A stretch of 64,000 bases of DNA, from contig VXAZ01006320.1 in assembly GCA_013399875.1 (NCBI GenBank), forward strand, positions 337,148 through 401,147, in the 5' to 3' direction. Within the stretch, counting starts at the first letter, position 1; each line of letters opens with the position of its first letter. Shown piece after piece: positions 25,501 through 36,064 of the stretch. The notes under the pieces are model-generated. The model did not search any database. It was not told the origin of the DNA and saw only the letters and a list, made by a program, of their open reading frames with translations. This stretch comes from Gymnorhina tibicen. Taxonomy: Eukaryota > Chordata > Aves > Passeriformes > Artamidae. Position numbers and translations under genes: made by a program.

Positions 25501-25754
25501 ATTTCAACCTCCTTCTTCCTCTCTGTTCAATGGCTGAAAAAGCTTCTGCGTCATAAAAGAAGGAACTGAGTTCACCCTGAGTGAAAAGGCTGCTGGGTCA
25601 CAAAGTTTCCTCTCTCCCAATCTGACCAGAAAGTATGTTCATGTAAAGAATGGCTCTTGGAATCAGAAACCTTTGTTACGAAGTTTCAGCTGAAGACAGA
25701 GCAAGCAACCAAAATAGAAGATACCGTGGCCATTTCTGTGTGCTCACCTGACAT
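7458..25754 (-). CDS. SGSM3: SGSM3 (small G protein signalling modulator 3), complete coding region, 21 coding exons
   Basis: SGSM3 (RUTBC3/CIP85) is a Rab GTPase-activating protein with TBC, SH3 and RUN domains. It interacts with RAP and Rab proteins and, in the literature, with connexin 43. The exons join without phase conflict into 2262 nt, 753 residues plus stop, close to the human length of about 749. The TBC domain lies at about residues 112-320. Its arginine finger is [10 protein letters not shown] (160-169, R166) and its glutamine finger is GYCQG (200-204, Q203); both catalytic residues are present, so it should be an active GAP. Coiled-coil-like sequence follows. The SH3 domain is at about 487-540 (ALLDFE, W520, WFPAKF) and the RUN domain at about 550-720. 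The C-terminus is [10 protein letters not shown]. The start MSG is split over the first intron of the coding region. The exon coordinates were traced by eye and agree at every junction. Confidence 0.95.
7949..8009 (-). CDS. SGSM3: SGSM3 coding exon (residues 707-726), end of RUN domain
   Basis: Encodes [20 protein letters not shown] after the split Arg 706. The donor is GTGAGT and the acceptor TTGCAG. Confidence 0.94.
9444..9566 (-). CDS. SGSM3: SGSM3 coding exon (residues 666-705), RUN domain
   Basis: Encodes [15 protein letters not shown], then [19 protein letters not shown] and IKCEL. The donor is GTGAGT. Confidence 0.95.
9927..10012 (-). CDS. SGSM3: SGSM3 coding exon (residues 637-664), RUN domain
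   Basis: Encodes [19 protein letters not shown] and LRSLICVGL. The next codon, Asn 665, is split across the intron. Confidence 0.95.
10233..10281 (-). CDS. SGSM3: SGSM3 coding exon (residues 621-636)
   Basis: 49-nt exon encoding [16 protein letters not shown] after split Arg 620. Donor GTGAGT, acceptor TTTACAG. Confidence 0.95.
10602..10672 (-). CDS. SGSM3: SGSM3 coding exon (residues 597-619)
   Basis: Encodes [20 protein letters not shown] and KTY. The acceptor is CTCTAG and the donor GTCTGT, a weaker but usable GT site. Confidence 0.93.
10771..10923 (-). CDS. SGSM3: SGSM3 coding exon (residues 546-596), start of RUN domain
   Basis: Encodes [20 protein letters not shown], then [20 protein letters not shown] and [12 protein letters not shown] run of eight C on the + strand at 10800-10807 encodes the Gly-Gly-Ala stretch in frame. 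Confidence 0.95.
12181..12230 (-). CDS. SGSM3: SGSM3 coding exon (residues 530-545), end of SH3 domain
   Basis: 50-nt exon not obvious as an open frame. It encodes [16 protein letters not shown] after split Gly 529. The acceptor is TTTGTAG and the donor GTACTT. Confidence 0.93.
12652..12706 (-). CDS. SGSM3: SGSM3 coding exon (residues 511-528), SH3 core
   Basis: Encodes [18 protein letters not shown], with the SH3 tryptophan at 520. Acceptor TTTTCAG, donor GTGAGA. Confidence 0.95.
13248..13403 (-). CDS. SGSM3: SGSM3 coding exon (residues 459-510), start of SH3
   Basis: Encodes [20 protein letters not shown], an Arg-rich linker, [17 protein letters not shown] and RKNDIIT. ALLDFE corresponds to the ALYDY motif of SH3 domains. 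Confidence 0.95.
13706..13833 (-). CDS. SGSM3: SGSM3 coding exon (residues 417-458)
   Basis: Encodes [34 protein letters not shown] and VDPKNCSI. It is helical and charged, between the TBC and SH3 domains. Confidence 0.94.
13834..17359 (-). other. SGSM3: SGSM3 intron, 3.5 kb, with an AT-rich core
   Basis: No exon is seen. Composition drops sharply to AT-rich between about 14.43 and 15.0 kb, with several TAAT-type cores. The rest is unremarkable. Confidence 0.7.
17360..17414 (-). CDS. SGSM3: SGSM3 coding exon (residues 398-415), basic segment
   Basis: Encodes [18 protein letters not shown], an Arg/Lys-rich stretch. Acceptor CCCTCAG, donor GTAAGG. Gly 416 is split across the intron. Confidence 0.94.
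18295..18522 (-). CDS. SGSM3: SGSM3 coding exon (residues 322-397)
   Basis: Encodes [20 protein letters not shown], then [20 protein letters not shown] and [13 protein letters not shown]. Acceptor TTGCAG, donor GTGAGT. Confidence 0.95.
19421..19566 (-). CDS. SGSM3: SGSM3 coding exon (residues 274-321), end of TBC domain
   Basis: Encodes [20 protein letters not shown], then [21 protein letters not shown] and [10 protein letters not shown] are typical C-terminal TBC motifs. Confidence 0.95.
19775..19970 (-). CDS. SGSM3: SGSM3 coding exon (residues 208-272), TBC domain
   Basis: Encodes [20 protein letters not shown] and [20 protein letters not shown]. Acceptor ATCCTAG, donor GTAAAA. Confidence 0.95.
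20354..20497 (-). CDS. SGSM3: SGSM3 coding exon (residues 160-207), catalytic fingers of TBC domain
   Basis: Holds both catalytic motifs of a [16 protein letters not shown] (arginine finger R166) and [12 protein letters not shown] (glutamine finger Q203). Confidence 0.96.
21295..21402 (-). CDS. SGSM3: SGSM3 coding exon (residues 124-159)
   Basis: Encodes [20 protein letters not shown] and [16 protein letters not shown]. The first block completes the [10 protein letters not shown] motif at the N-terminal side of the TBC domain. Confidence 0.95.
21546..21754 (-). CDS. SGSM3: SGSM3 coding exon (residues 55-123)
   Basis: Encodes [40 protein letters not shown] and [13 protein letters not shown]. 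The split codon G|AT makes Asp 54. Confidence 0.94.
23162..23228 (-). CDS. SGSM3: SGSM3 coding exon (residues 32-53)
   Basis: Encodes [20 protein letters not shown] and KE. Acceptor TCTCCCAG, donor GTAAAA. Confidence 0.93.
24408..24493 (-). CDS. SGSM3: SGSM3 coding exon (residues 4-31)
   Basis: Encodes [20 protein letters not shown] and EILAKYTQ after split Gly 3. Acceptor TGTTTAG, donor GTACAG. Confidence 0.93.
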
Positions 25755-25830
25755 TGCACTAGGCAAGGCTGAGTGGCACAGGTGTCAGCAGGTCCAGAAA
25801 TGCTGTCCACAGAGGTGAGATGTTACACTC
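25748..25830 (-). CDS. SGSM3: SGSM3 exon with start codon (coding part 25748-25754)
   Basis: Only ATG TCA G is coding (25748-25754), followed by donor GTGAGC. It joins GC CAT in the next exon to give MSGHH. The 5' untranslated part probably starts at acceptor GTAACAG, so the exon begins at 25830. The base at -3 is a purine (G), an adequate Kozak context. Confidence 0.85.
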
Positions 25831-27039
25831 CTGTTACAAAAAGAAAAAAAGGGTGATGAGAGAATTCAATTAGCATCTAAGAACATGGTGGAGGACTGAC
25901 AGACCCCTCAAACACAACTTCCTCACATGAAAACTAAATTCCTAACTTCCATCCCCACAAGAAATACATTCCAGAGACTGGAATTTCCTTTTGGTTTCAT
26001 ACCTACTGACCAGCTAGAAAGAGCACACTGTCATTTGCCAAATTTCTTGTGAAAATAACAGCACTGCTGGTTGAAAGAATGTCAAAAAACAAGTCAACTT
26101 TTAACACCTTTTCCATTGCATATTGTGAGTCCTGTATTTAATTATGTAAACTAAAAAAACACGCCATACATCATCATTCTCTGAAGACACTAACCATGAA
26201 GAAGGGACAGGAATAGTGAAAAAGGTTTAAGGGGGTATCATTAGATGCAGTAAGTCCAAAAGAGATTTTTGGAGTAGCACCACAAAGAGCAGGAGTAAAG
26301 TGTGTAGGGCTGTGGAATACAACTCCCTGAAGGATGTGGACAAGATGCTATCAAGTACCTCTGCAATGAGTCAGGAACCAGGCTCCTCTGAACTAAATCA
26401 GGCGACAGAGCTCCCCTCCTTGCTTTCCTGACACTAGTTAACAGCAGATTTTTATGGGGATTTCTATGGGGATTTCCAGGAAAACAATGGAATGGTTCAG
26501 TAACCAAAGAGAGAGATTCTGGACTTCAAGATCAACCTTACAATTCGCGTGTGGGAGACAGCAAGAGCCACCTCTACCAAGCAGATAAAGCTAGTGCTGG
26601 GATGTATCAGTCACTCACACTTCCTTGGGAAAGAACCTGGGAGAAACTAACATTTGCACATCTAGGATGGCTTTTCCAGCTTCCCTTTTCAGTAAAGCTA
26701 CTTATAACTGTAAGGTGCTAAAAGGAGGAACCCCAGGGATTCATCCCACAAGCCCTATCCAAGTTGTTTCACAGTGCTGATTAGTACAAGGTTATATTGC
26801 CTTTGCATCTCAGTGAGCTTTCCAGTGAGCACTTGCAGCCAGGAAGTGACTTGCTACAGCACTCCAAGATAAGCAGCTGTACAGCACTGCAAAAGCATAA
26901 AAAACATCTGTGCCTGGGAACACAAATGATAAGGTTTCCTCCTCGCAGATTTCAACAGCTCTCTGCCGGAGAAGGGCCAGTATGGATGAACAGACACTCT
27001 ATTCCATTCTGACACCAACGCTTAGGGCAAAAAGAATAA

Positions 27040-27068
27040 CAAACAAACAAACAAACAAACAAACAAAA
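27040..27068. repeat. (CAAA)n microsatellite
   Basis: About six to seven perfect tetranucleotide units, ending in a short A run. Confidence 0.95.
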
Positions 27069-29137
27069 ATATCCAGCTTTTGTTTCTGAGAAGTGATGTT
27101 GTCCGCAGGATGGTCAGTTGCATATCCACCACTTCTGTAAACGTTTGTTTGTTCTTCCCAATCACTCTAGTCCCACTTGTTCCCTTAGCACCAACTCTTC
27201 CGTTAGTAGTTGAAGACATAGCAATTAGCACGTGAGCATCTGCATGCTCATATTACATGGGAACACACACGGCGTGCACCCCAAGCAGGTAAACTGGCTG
27301 ACAATACTTACTTTCAACATCACTGTGAATGTATTTTGATGCTTTTTTCACTGTCTTGCAACCATGGTTGCTCTGTTCCTGAGCCTGCAAGGTGTCCTTC
27401 TCCCCTGCCTGCTCTCAGCCCAGTTAACCCTGTTTCCAATGACTTTTACTAGGAATGCAGCCACCATGTGGTATGTCTGCCATGCTTCTCGTTGCCTGTG
27501 TGCCAAATCCATCCTCAGTGCCTCAAGCTTGTGAGTAGGGATTCCCCACAGCCATTATTAACCTTCACTGCATGCACAGCCACTGCTGACCCAACCTGTT
27601 ATGGAGGAGCCAGGCCAGGGTATCAGGCATGTGGCTGAAAAAAACCCCCATAATAAGGGAATTAACCACAGTGCTTGGAAACAGGGCAGAAGAGTGCTGA
27701 GTGAGTCTCTCCTTGTCCCAAGACAGGTGTAGCAGATGGAACACCTTCCCTTGTCCACATCATCACACGCCAGCCTCCGCCTTGCTGGGGATCACTCCCC
27801 TGCCTGCTCTCCTGTCCCTGACATTAGAGCACTGAACTTGGTGAGCAGGTTTTTCCTGCCCCTGGTTCCCACGGAAACCTTCCTGCAAGCACCCATTTGG
27901 GACAGAGCCCAGAGAGAGCATGAGGCTCACCTTGCTGCTGGCATGGTTGTGCAGAAGGGCAGGGTGAGAGGCACGAATCACACCAAGGGAAGGCTCCCGC
28001 TGTGGCACACGGAGACACTGCCCTGGGCACTGCCCACAGAGCCAGGCACCTCCAAGAGAAGGCGCTGAGGCCACTGCACCAGCCCTTCCAGCATCACAGG
28101 AACTGGGAAGAAGGTTCCCTGACACAGCCAGGCACCACCTAGTGTGAGCCAGGAGAAGGAAGAGGATATCTGGTATATGGGAATTACATAGTAAGGTCTT
28201 TCCTTTGACTGAGGGATATAAACCTAAAGCTCTCCTAGACAGGAGATAGCAAGTAACAAAAGGGGCTCCACAAAACTTATGAACCAACATGTGTGAAATT
28301 GCTGGGTTATTTGCAATGTACATACTTCTGAAAACAACCAACAGTAAGAAATACAAAAGAAAAACCACATCAGATCCAACAAATATGAATGGCAACTCCC
28401 AAACCCTGAGTACTACAAAGTTAAAACCAGTTTCAGCCACACATTAAGGAGCATTTCCCATGTTTAAAGGCAATTTAAGTTTCTTACATGAAGCAATTTT
28501 GGTCACACAACAGATAGTCTTCACATTTTGAAAGAAGTGTACTTTTTGCTAAAATGCAAATGATACCCGTTATTCACAGATTTACTTTTTGAATTCAGAG
28601 TCCAAAACAAATCATATCACCACTGATTCCAGCCTGCTAGAAGACAGGTGTAATGAATGTGTGTACCTGAAAAAGAAGACTGCAAAGGAAGCACGCAGTC
28701 AGCATAGGAACAACCATTTGAAGAACTCCACCTGCAACACCTCTGTTGGAGTTGCAAACACACACCACGCAGGATTATATCCAATTAGTTTATTTTCCAG
28801 TGCAGGTGTCCTTTAGAAAGTGATGTTTGCAAAGGAGTCCTGCAAATTTACTTCCACTTGGCAACTCTGTGCCTCCTCTGGACACACTGGCTCTTCCCCA
28901 CAGCTGCAGTATGAGAGATTTCAATTAGCTGGCTCCTGGCAAACACCAGATAGCAATCTCCTGCTGCCTGTGTTTTACTTGCTTGGCCTCTTTTGCCATG
29001 TGATCTCCACCTAAGCCTATGGTGGTAGTGCCTGGTTGTGCTAAGCACAAAATGATGATGTCTGGAGCCTTTCAGCAGGATCTTTATTTTGGGACAGAAA
29101 CTCCATCCCAGGAGTGCTCTTCCCCCACTGATTTTAG

Positions 29138-29188
29138 CAACAACAACAACAACAACAACAACAACAAAAAAAAAGAAAAAAAAAAAAG
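29138..29188. repeat. (CAA)n microsatellite followed by poly(A)
   Basis: About nine CAA units followed by A-rich sequence interrupted by single G. The long poly-Val and poly-Asn frames here are repeat artefacts. Confidence 0.95.
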
Positions 29189-31086
29189 GATCCACCAAAA
29201 AGGCAACATATCTCTAGCAGACTGTGCAGAAGACAAACATTTTACCAAGCAATGTTTTTGTATCCTGAAAACTTTACAACCAGTAAACGATGCAGGAGCC
29301 TCCACTGAGTATCATCAGAAGGACCAGAACAAGCATAACAATTCTTTCTAAAATAATTTTCATCCACCCTTACAAGAACTGCACCTCTGTTCTGACGGTT
29401 ACAACACCTCTTCTGACAGTAAGCTAGCATGGGAAAAACTCTGTTTTCCTTTATGTTTAATGAACAGAAAGCAACAGTGCATGCAGTAAATCCCACTGCC
29501 ACCTCCGGACTGTCAGCTGGCTTCCACGGCTCTCTATTCTCTTCCTTTATTAAGAAAAAAAGCTTTGGAAGAGAGAAAAGTGATTGAAAGTCACAGTAGC
29601 CATCAGGAGGCTATGCACGTAGGTGTAGTTCTAGAAGCCTCTTCCAGCTCAGCTTTTGAAACCCCAAGTAGATTGGATCCACTTTAACATCTCCCTCTCT
29701 CAGAAATCAGACAAAAGCTCTGCATGAATCAGGCAGTTCAATTTCATTCTCTCACAACCAGAAAACTTACATTTTTCAAATTAAAATCCCGACTTGCTCA
29801 ATGAAATGTCCAAGGGAAACTCTCAGCAGGATGCCCTTGGCCTTCCTTCCCTTCCCCTATCAGTGTCTCCCTCAGGTCAGGCAAAGGCACATCCTGGAGC
29901 TGCAAATGCCATTAGTCCACAAGTCAATATTTGCTTTGCACACAGAGTCAGAAGAGAACTTCAGCTTCACCGATACGTAAGCGAGCAAAGCGCAGCCACA
30001 CACCTGACCAAGGGACGGACAGGATGCAGAGAATTCCTGGCCTTCCCACCCTGGCTTTGTAAAAAAATGCGGAATCCCACACAGACACTGACACGCCCCA
30101 GCTCCTGGTTAAGGAGTCACTATGGTGTTAGTGAACCTGGCTCATCCCAAACTGTCTGTCCAAGGCTTACAAACCACGACCAGCCTCACACTGCTTTGGG
30201 TGTTAAGCAACACATACAAATGCAGGCCAGAGGTGCTGAGGTGGTCTTCATGCTTCCTCTTGACATGACTGGGAATGAAGAGCTCGGAACTTTAACTGCC
30301 CTCAGTCCACTTCCTTGTGGCACTGGAAGTGAACCAGAGGTGCACCAAAAGCCTACGACAGGTCTCAAACAGGGATGCAAGACCTGGAGAGCAGCAAGGG
30401 GGAGGCTTGCAGAGTGAGGTGGGCAGGCAGGCGGGAGGGTAAGCTGCTGACAGGTTGTCACTGACTGCAGAGGCACCACCCAGGACTCCAGTGCTGCCCA
30501 GTCACCAACTGGGATCACATACTGACAAGCAGGAATGTGGCAGCGCAAAGTGTTTCCTCCCAGCTGCCTCAGGGGCTCTACTAAAGCAACAGAGACAGCA
30601 AAAGGTAAACTGGAACTCCGTGTCTCCTGCCATAAAGCACCTTGTAGATTCCTGACCTCTTTGGAGATGTAATTCAGTGTAGAAATGTAACTAAAAGGTA
30701 CTTCCATGCAACAGTTCTGCTCCTTGCACTGCTTGGTGTCCAGCAATGCCCACTGCAATGACACAGAGAGCCCCAGTGGAGCTGAAGCTGCTGAACCACT
30801 GTTAGTTTACACAAAAGGAACAAAACAAGTAACTTTCAGTTTTGTTCCCACTGCATCTCCATTTTGAAAATAAAGATGTGAAAAAGCAGAATCCTGCTTC
30901 CTACCGCTCATGCATTGGACAGACAGACCACAGATGGACTTCCTGATCACAGTTCAGTGTGTCAAATTTGTCTCAGAAAAACCCCTACATAACACCTATT
31001 TATGTAGAATGCAGATGTCTCTCCTACATATCAACAGATACTTTATTTCCAGAGCAGAACTGCCTTTTATTTACCTGGCTCCAAAG

Positions 31087-31607
31087 TGTTGTAGTCCCCG
31101 AGCCACCAGCTGGGATGGCTGGGGAACCAGGGGGCTCAGCAGCTCAGTGGTGGGTGAATTCAGAGATCTAACACCCCCCACAAGACAGCTGGCCAGGATC
31201 CCCTCACCTGGTCTTGTGACCTGTGTGAGGAGGGTCCCCCTGGTTGGTCAGCAGCCAGACAGTCACTCTAACCTTGGGTCACACCACATTGGCCCTCAGC
31301 TGTTGTCCCTCCCCTGTCTGTGTCCCTTGATAAAGAACTTGGCGGGCGGAGCCCGCCCTCTTGCTACCTGGCCAGCCTGCGTGCCGGTCAGAATAAACAT
31401 CGGATCCCTCGCAAGAGCCATCTCTGGACTCTTTACTTCTGATACCGCTCGAGCTAGCAAGCTCTGTGTGGGCTTGGCCGCGTGCCTCCATCGCACGGTG
31501 AGAGAGAACCTGTATGCGAGGTGCTCGGACACCGCCAGGAGTTCCTGAGCCAGGAATTCTTAGGGAAAAGCAACAGTTTCCTCCACCAGCCAGGCCACAC
31601 AGCGACA
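31087..31607 (+). mobile_element. Solo LTR of an endogenous retrovirus, antisense to SGSM3
   Basis: The element begins TGTTGTAG and ends GCGACA (TGT...ACA termini). It is flanked by an apparent 5-bp direct repeat CAAAG (31082-31086 and 31608-31612). Inside, in LTR order on the + strand, are a TATA-like GATAAA near 31329, a perfect 7-bp GC stem with a 3-base loop at 31341-31357, and an AATAAA at 31392-31397. No gag, pol or env sequence flanks it, so it is a solo LTR left by recombination. The family was not identified; the boundaries are inferred from the termini and the duplication. Confidence 0.72.
31392..31397 (+). terminator. Poly(A) signal inside the solo LTR
   Basis: AATAAA about 63 nt after the TATA-like motif and 35 nt after a GC-rich hairpin, consistent with a short R region. 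Confidence 0.55.
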
Positions 31608-34600
31608 CAAAGCAAATAGCATACCAGCTAAGCATGAACTGCACCTCTGTGGAGAACTTCTTGTTAGCCAAGACTCTTGGGACCAGAGGAGGAGGAGTTT
31701 CCCCTTTCCCAGTCCTCCCATTATTTGAGTGGTGAAAAGATACGTAAAAGGAATATAGAGTGCTCCTTGCAACTCACACAGGAGGATTACAATCAAATAC
31801 AGGAACAACAGTTTTTGGGGTTTTCTTATCTGCATCAAATGAAGTTAGAAAAAGAGGCCAGGATACAAACCAGCACGGTGTTCACCCTTTCTGCACTGCA
31901 AAATTCTCCTTGCTTCCAACACAGAGGCAAGAAAACCCATATGTGCCAAAAAAGGCAGGCCTGCAGTCACCCTAGTCTTTAAGACTTAGGGTAAAGGCAA
32001 TTCCATGTTAGACACCACTGTGCAAATATAAACCAAAGGTTTCTGATTAGCGTCTAAGGAGACCCCAAACATATCTTCCATGGGAGTCAAGTACTGCACA
32101 ATAAATGGGCACTTTCACCCAAATAAGCACAGTGCAGGACCGGGGCACTCCTGCAGAACTCTACAGGAATTTGTTTTCCCAAGAGATTTTCAGAAGAGTT
32201 TTTTACCTTCTGGTCCACTGCAAGACTGCAAACTATTTATGAGATGTCTGTGGAAAGCAACGACAACTGTCCAGTTTCATTTGAATACAGAAACTTGAAA
32301 GAAAATATTTCTCTTAGAGATGCAGGGCTGCACCAATCAAAGAAAGGTTGAAAGACACTACTGACAGTTATTTAAAGTCGGGTACTATGAAGTGTTTTAT
32401 CTCACACTCGTGTCCTGAGTGGTGACAAGCAGGGCCATCCGAGGCTCTCTCCATCACCAGCCCTGTACGCTCACACAGGTGGAAGTTTGATTCTCAAGCT
32501 GGTCTCATCCTACTGCTTCCAGTGACAGTGGAACAAGGGCCTGAATAACAGCACTTCCTTGACAGGGCCTCAGAGGATTTGCAGAGGTTCAGCTGTCAGG
32601 GTTGCTGTTACCTTGGTGAGGCACAGGAAGGGATCGATTCAGGTCCCTCTCCTGTAGCTCTGTTTTGTTACTATTTGCTCTGGTATTCACAAAGAGTCAG
32701 ATTTACTTTGCAGCACTCTAAGCAGGTCTCGCTTCATTTGGCTCTAGAAAACGGCTTTTAAGGCAACTATATCTCACAGCATTCAAACATTTTCTCCTTC
32801 AGGGCTCTGTCTGTACAGGACTCAAGTTTCTGAAGAGGTTAGTAACACTCAAAACACCTCTCAGGACTGTTTGCAAAGCTCTTATCTAGCATGTCATGTT
32901 GGACTACTTAGATCTTGCTCCTGCAGAAATTTATACACACAGATAACTTAAGAGGAAAAAAAGCAAAATATACAATGATTGTTAACATTTGTAACAAAAT
33001 AAGACAAAACCTCTGATATCTTCTGATTCTGGGGATCAGGAAGATTTCTTCTCCAGAAAAAAAGGACTATCAGGACTTTTTCTCTCATCTCTGAATCATC
33101 AAATAATTGCCAGCCAGCACTGACTGGGCAGTAACAACAGTTCTTGTAATCATACTAATACCAATATACTCTCTTCTCTTCCACCATCTCATAAAACAAG
33201 TGTGTTTGCATTTCTCCCAGGATGTTTTTCTTAAGTCAGAAATGAAATTGCCCTGTTACCAGTGTAACTCGTTGCAGTCCAGTTTAAAAAAATCTGAGAC
33301 TTCCTCAAAGACAAAACAAAGGTGGCAAGACAACATCCTTCTCTTCCCTACCCGGTGTCAACAGTAACACGGCTGACAAGTGAGATTTTCCCCAGCGCTC
33401 CCAGATACTCACCCTGTGTAAGCTTTATGTATCAAAACCCTCAACCCTGTGATAAAAAGTGGCAGAGAAAGAAGTTTAGGCAAGTCTTTGTGCGGCTGAG
33501 GACAAACCTGAAGTACCAACACCTCTCCATCTCTTACGGGACACTTAGGACACTGCACTCACAACACAGAATGAAGTTGTTTGTTTACCTCCTCCTACTG
33601 GACAGTTGCAAATTCTCTGTATCTTATTCATTTGAGTTCGGGTAGGATCTAGAATAACCAGGGTGATACAGATCACCAGCAAGGGTCACTGCTGATTTAG
33701 CTAGAAGAGCTGTAGGACTGCATACATAAACCAAAACATAAAGCACCTTAACTTCACCACTACAGATAAAGTTGCAATGCTCCTTAGGATTTATTTTTTT
33801 TAAGTTTTCGTTACTTCTGACGTGTTGGTGAGAAGTTTGCCATTAACAGCCAGGAAAAGGCATCATTCCAACTATTTCCAAAACAGTTATTGCCTCAAAC
33901 ATGGTATCACCAATTCCTTTGTCAAAGCATCCCAAATATTAAACATGGGAAACAATTTTGCAACACACAAATCAATTCACCAAGAATGGGACTAAGACTG
34001 GCAGCTCTCACACAGATCTCTTAACCGATAATCTCTATTGTTACCATGGCACCTTAGGTAAGACACATTAATTTTTAAAAACTAAATATTTTGATTATTG
34101 CCTATTTTTTAAGATTGTCATGGTCCTTTAGAGCACTGAGATTGGCAAAAGATCCCATCTTGTGGGAAGGTGACAGGTTAAAAGCACAACAAAGAAGAAA
34201 AACCTAAACAACATTAGCAGAGACCCCTAAAATTGGGGAATTATTTCAGTCCTGAGCAGGTGTGCAGTACTTTCCTCACCTCAACTCTATCGTTCCCTAA
34301 CCAGTGCAATTCCTCCAGAAATATGCCCCTCCTCTCTGCTGCCCCTCAGGGATTCCCTTCATCTTTCTTCAGAAGAGTCACTATGAATGACATCTCCCTA
34401 AGAATATCAAACCACATTATCAAATATTATCATAAACAGGAAGTAAGAAAGGCAGTACTTGTCATTTTAATCTGTTAAATGCAGAATGAACATTGTATTA
34501 ACATGACACAACCAGTCCGCACCCTGACCTCTATAATTACATGTCATGCCTCTTCTCACCCTCTTCCTTTCCTTTTACTTTATGAATTCTCCAGAGTAGG

Positions 34601-35599
34601 AATTCAGCCTTTGTTTCTGCCTAGGGACAGTCACACACACATTGTGTGGATCCAGAAATAAATAATGAAATTGAATTTTGTTCCATTATTCCATTGGCTG
34701 CTTCTTTCCAGGCCACCACTCCAGACTCTGTAGCAGCTGAGAAACTATTCCAGAATTCAGATTATCCAGCAAGCACCTGTATTCTGATCAACAGCTCAGC
34801 AAAAGCACAGCAATGCCCCACTCCTGCTAGCCTGACAGTTCCTTCTTGAGTGATTTTAAGACCCAGTCTTGCACTACTAAAAACCCACTGATCTTAATTC
34901 CAGTAAGACTGCTTCGCTCTCCCATCTATTTGCACTAAAGGATCCTCCATTTCCTCAAGGCACTGTTATTACTTTATTCCCACTTCCCCCCTTAAAAAAA
35001 AAAATCACAGCAAGCCATGCAGAGTAGGGCTGAGACATCATGAAGAAGGAAACTATGACATCACATAAACCCCCCACACACCAACACTTAAACCCACTTG
35101 TTTAGAAGGAAAGTACCTGCTTAAATTCAGGCATCCCTCAAAAAATTAGGAAGGAAGCAAAGCCGACACACAGGAAATTTTTTCTGTCCCGCCCTTACCA
35201 GTTCTGTGAAGAGACATCAAGAGCCGTCCCGGATCCCACAGCCACTGCCTGCAACGATATTTAAATCCGCGTGACTGTGGCTTTTAGCTCCCTTGGATTT
35301 AACATCACCAGGTACGAAGAATTACATCTGTCTCCTGCTCTCCTTCTAACGTTTATTACAGCTGACAATCACAGGGCCTGCAGCACGTCTATTTGTGCCC
35401 ATTGCCTAGAGGATACTGCCATACTTCCATCTCTGTTTCGTGACTGTTCCTTCCCCCCAGCCAGACAGGAGACAGACTGTCTCTCCTCTGGGGCACCTCC
35501 GAAAAGGCGCAGGCGTGGAGAGCAGACGAGTATGGCAGAGCAGGACCCCCGGGAGTCGCGGCCACAGGCAGGAGAAGAGGCGGGTTAGAGGAGAGGCAC

Positions 35600-36064
35600 G
35601 TCCCGGGGAGCAGGGGAGAGCCCAGCCGGGGGAAGCGAGGCGCAGGGAGAACGTGCCCCGGGCAGCCCTGACGGAGAAGCACAGCGTGAGTCACTCCCCG
35701 GAGCCAGACCGTGCGTCAGCGCGGCCGGTGCTCGGAGCCTTCCGCGGGCCGGGGGTCCCTCCCTGCTCCCCCGCCCCAGCCCGGCGAGGGGAGCCGCGGC
35801 CGCGCACCCCCGCCCCGCACACAGCCCCAGCAGCGGGGCCGCCCCGGCGGCCTCGGCNNNNNNGGCACCCACCTGCTGCCGCCACCGCCGTCCCCTCAGG
35901 GCGGGCGCCCGGCCCCAACCCGGCGGCCCTACACGCCGCTGCCGAGGCGCATGCGCAGGACGCGGGCGGCGGCGCGCGGCGCGGCGGGGGCTGTAGGCCG
36001 GGAACCGGGGCCGGGCAGGCGTGGAGAGGCGCCGCGATGGCCTGCTCACCGCAGGCACGGGCTG
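35600..36064 (-). promoter_or_regulatory. SGSM3: CpG island: SGSM3 promoter and inferred untranslated exon 1
   Basis: This block is dense in CG and GC-box-like sequence in an otherwise AT-richer area. It lies upstream of the SGSM3 start codon on the - strand and is the only CpG island available to that gene. Two - strand donors could end a non-coding first exon: GCAG|GTGGGT (exon end 35873) and GCG|GTGAGC (exon end 36050). The transcription start cannot be placed. A + strand transcript from the same island is possible. Confidence 0.7.
35858..35863. other. Assembly gap, six N
   Basis: Six undetermined bases inside the CpG island, next to a candidate SGSM3 exon 1 donor. Open frames across them are unreliable. 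Confidence 0.99.

Larger units (their letters stand above)
25831..35872 (-). other. SGSM3: SGSM3 intron 1 (about 10 kb) upstream of the start codon
   Basis: No coding exon is recognised. It contains a (CAAA)n run at 27.04 kb, a (CAA)n/poly(A) run at 29.14 kb and a solo LTR at 31.09-31.61 kb. The intron boundary at the CpG-island end is inferred. Confidence 0.6.

Noticed and set aside
27763..28440. 225-codon - strand open frame in SGSM3 intron 1
   Set aside because: No recognisable domain, no convincing splice context and ordinary intronic composition.
29019..29351. Poly-Asn and poly-Val containing frames
   Set aside because: They are created by the (CAA)n microsatellite.
30910..31548. 212-codon + strand open frame
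   Set aside because: It spans intron and the solo LTR, with no retroviral or cellular protein similarity. It is fortuitous.
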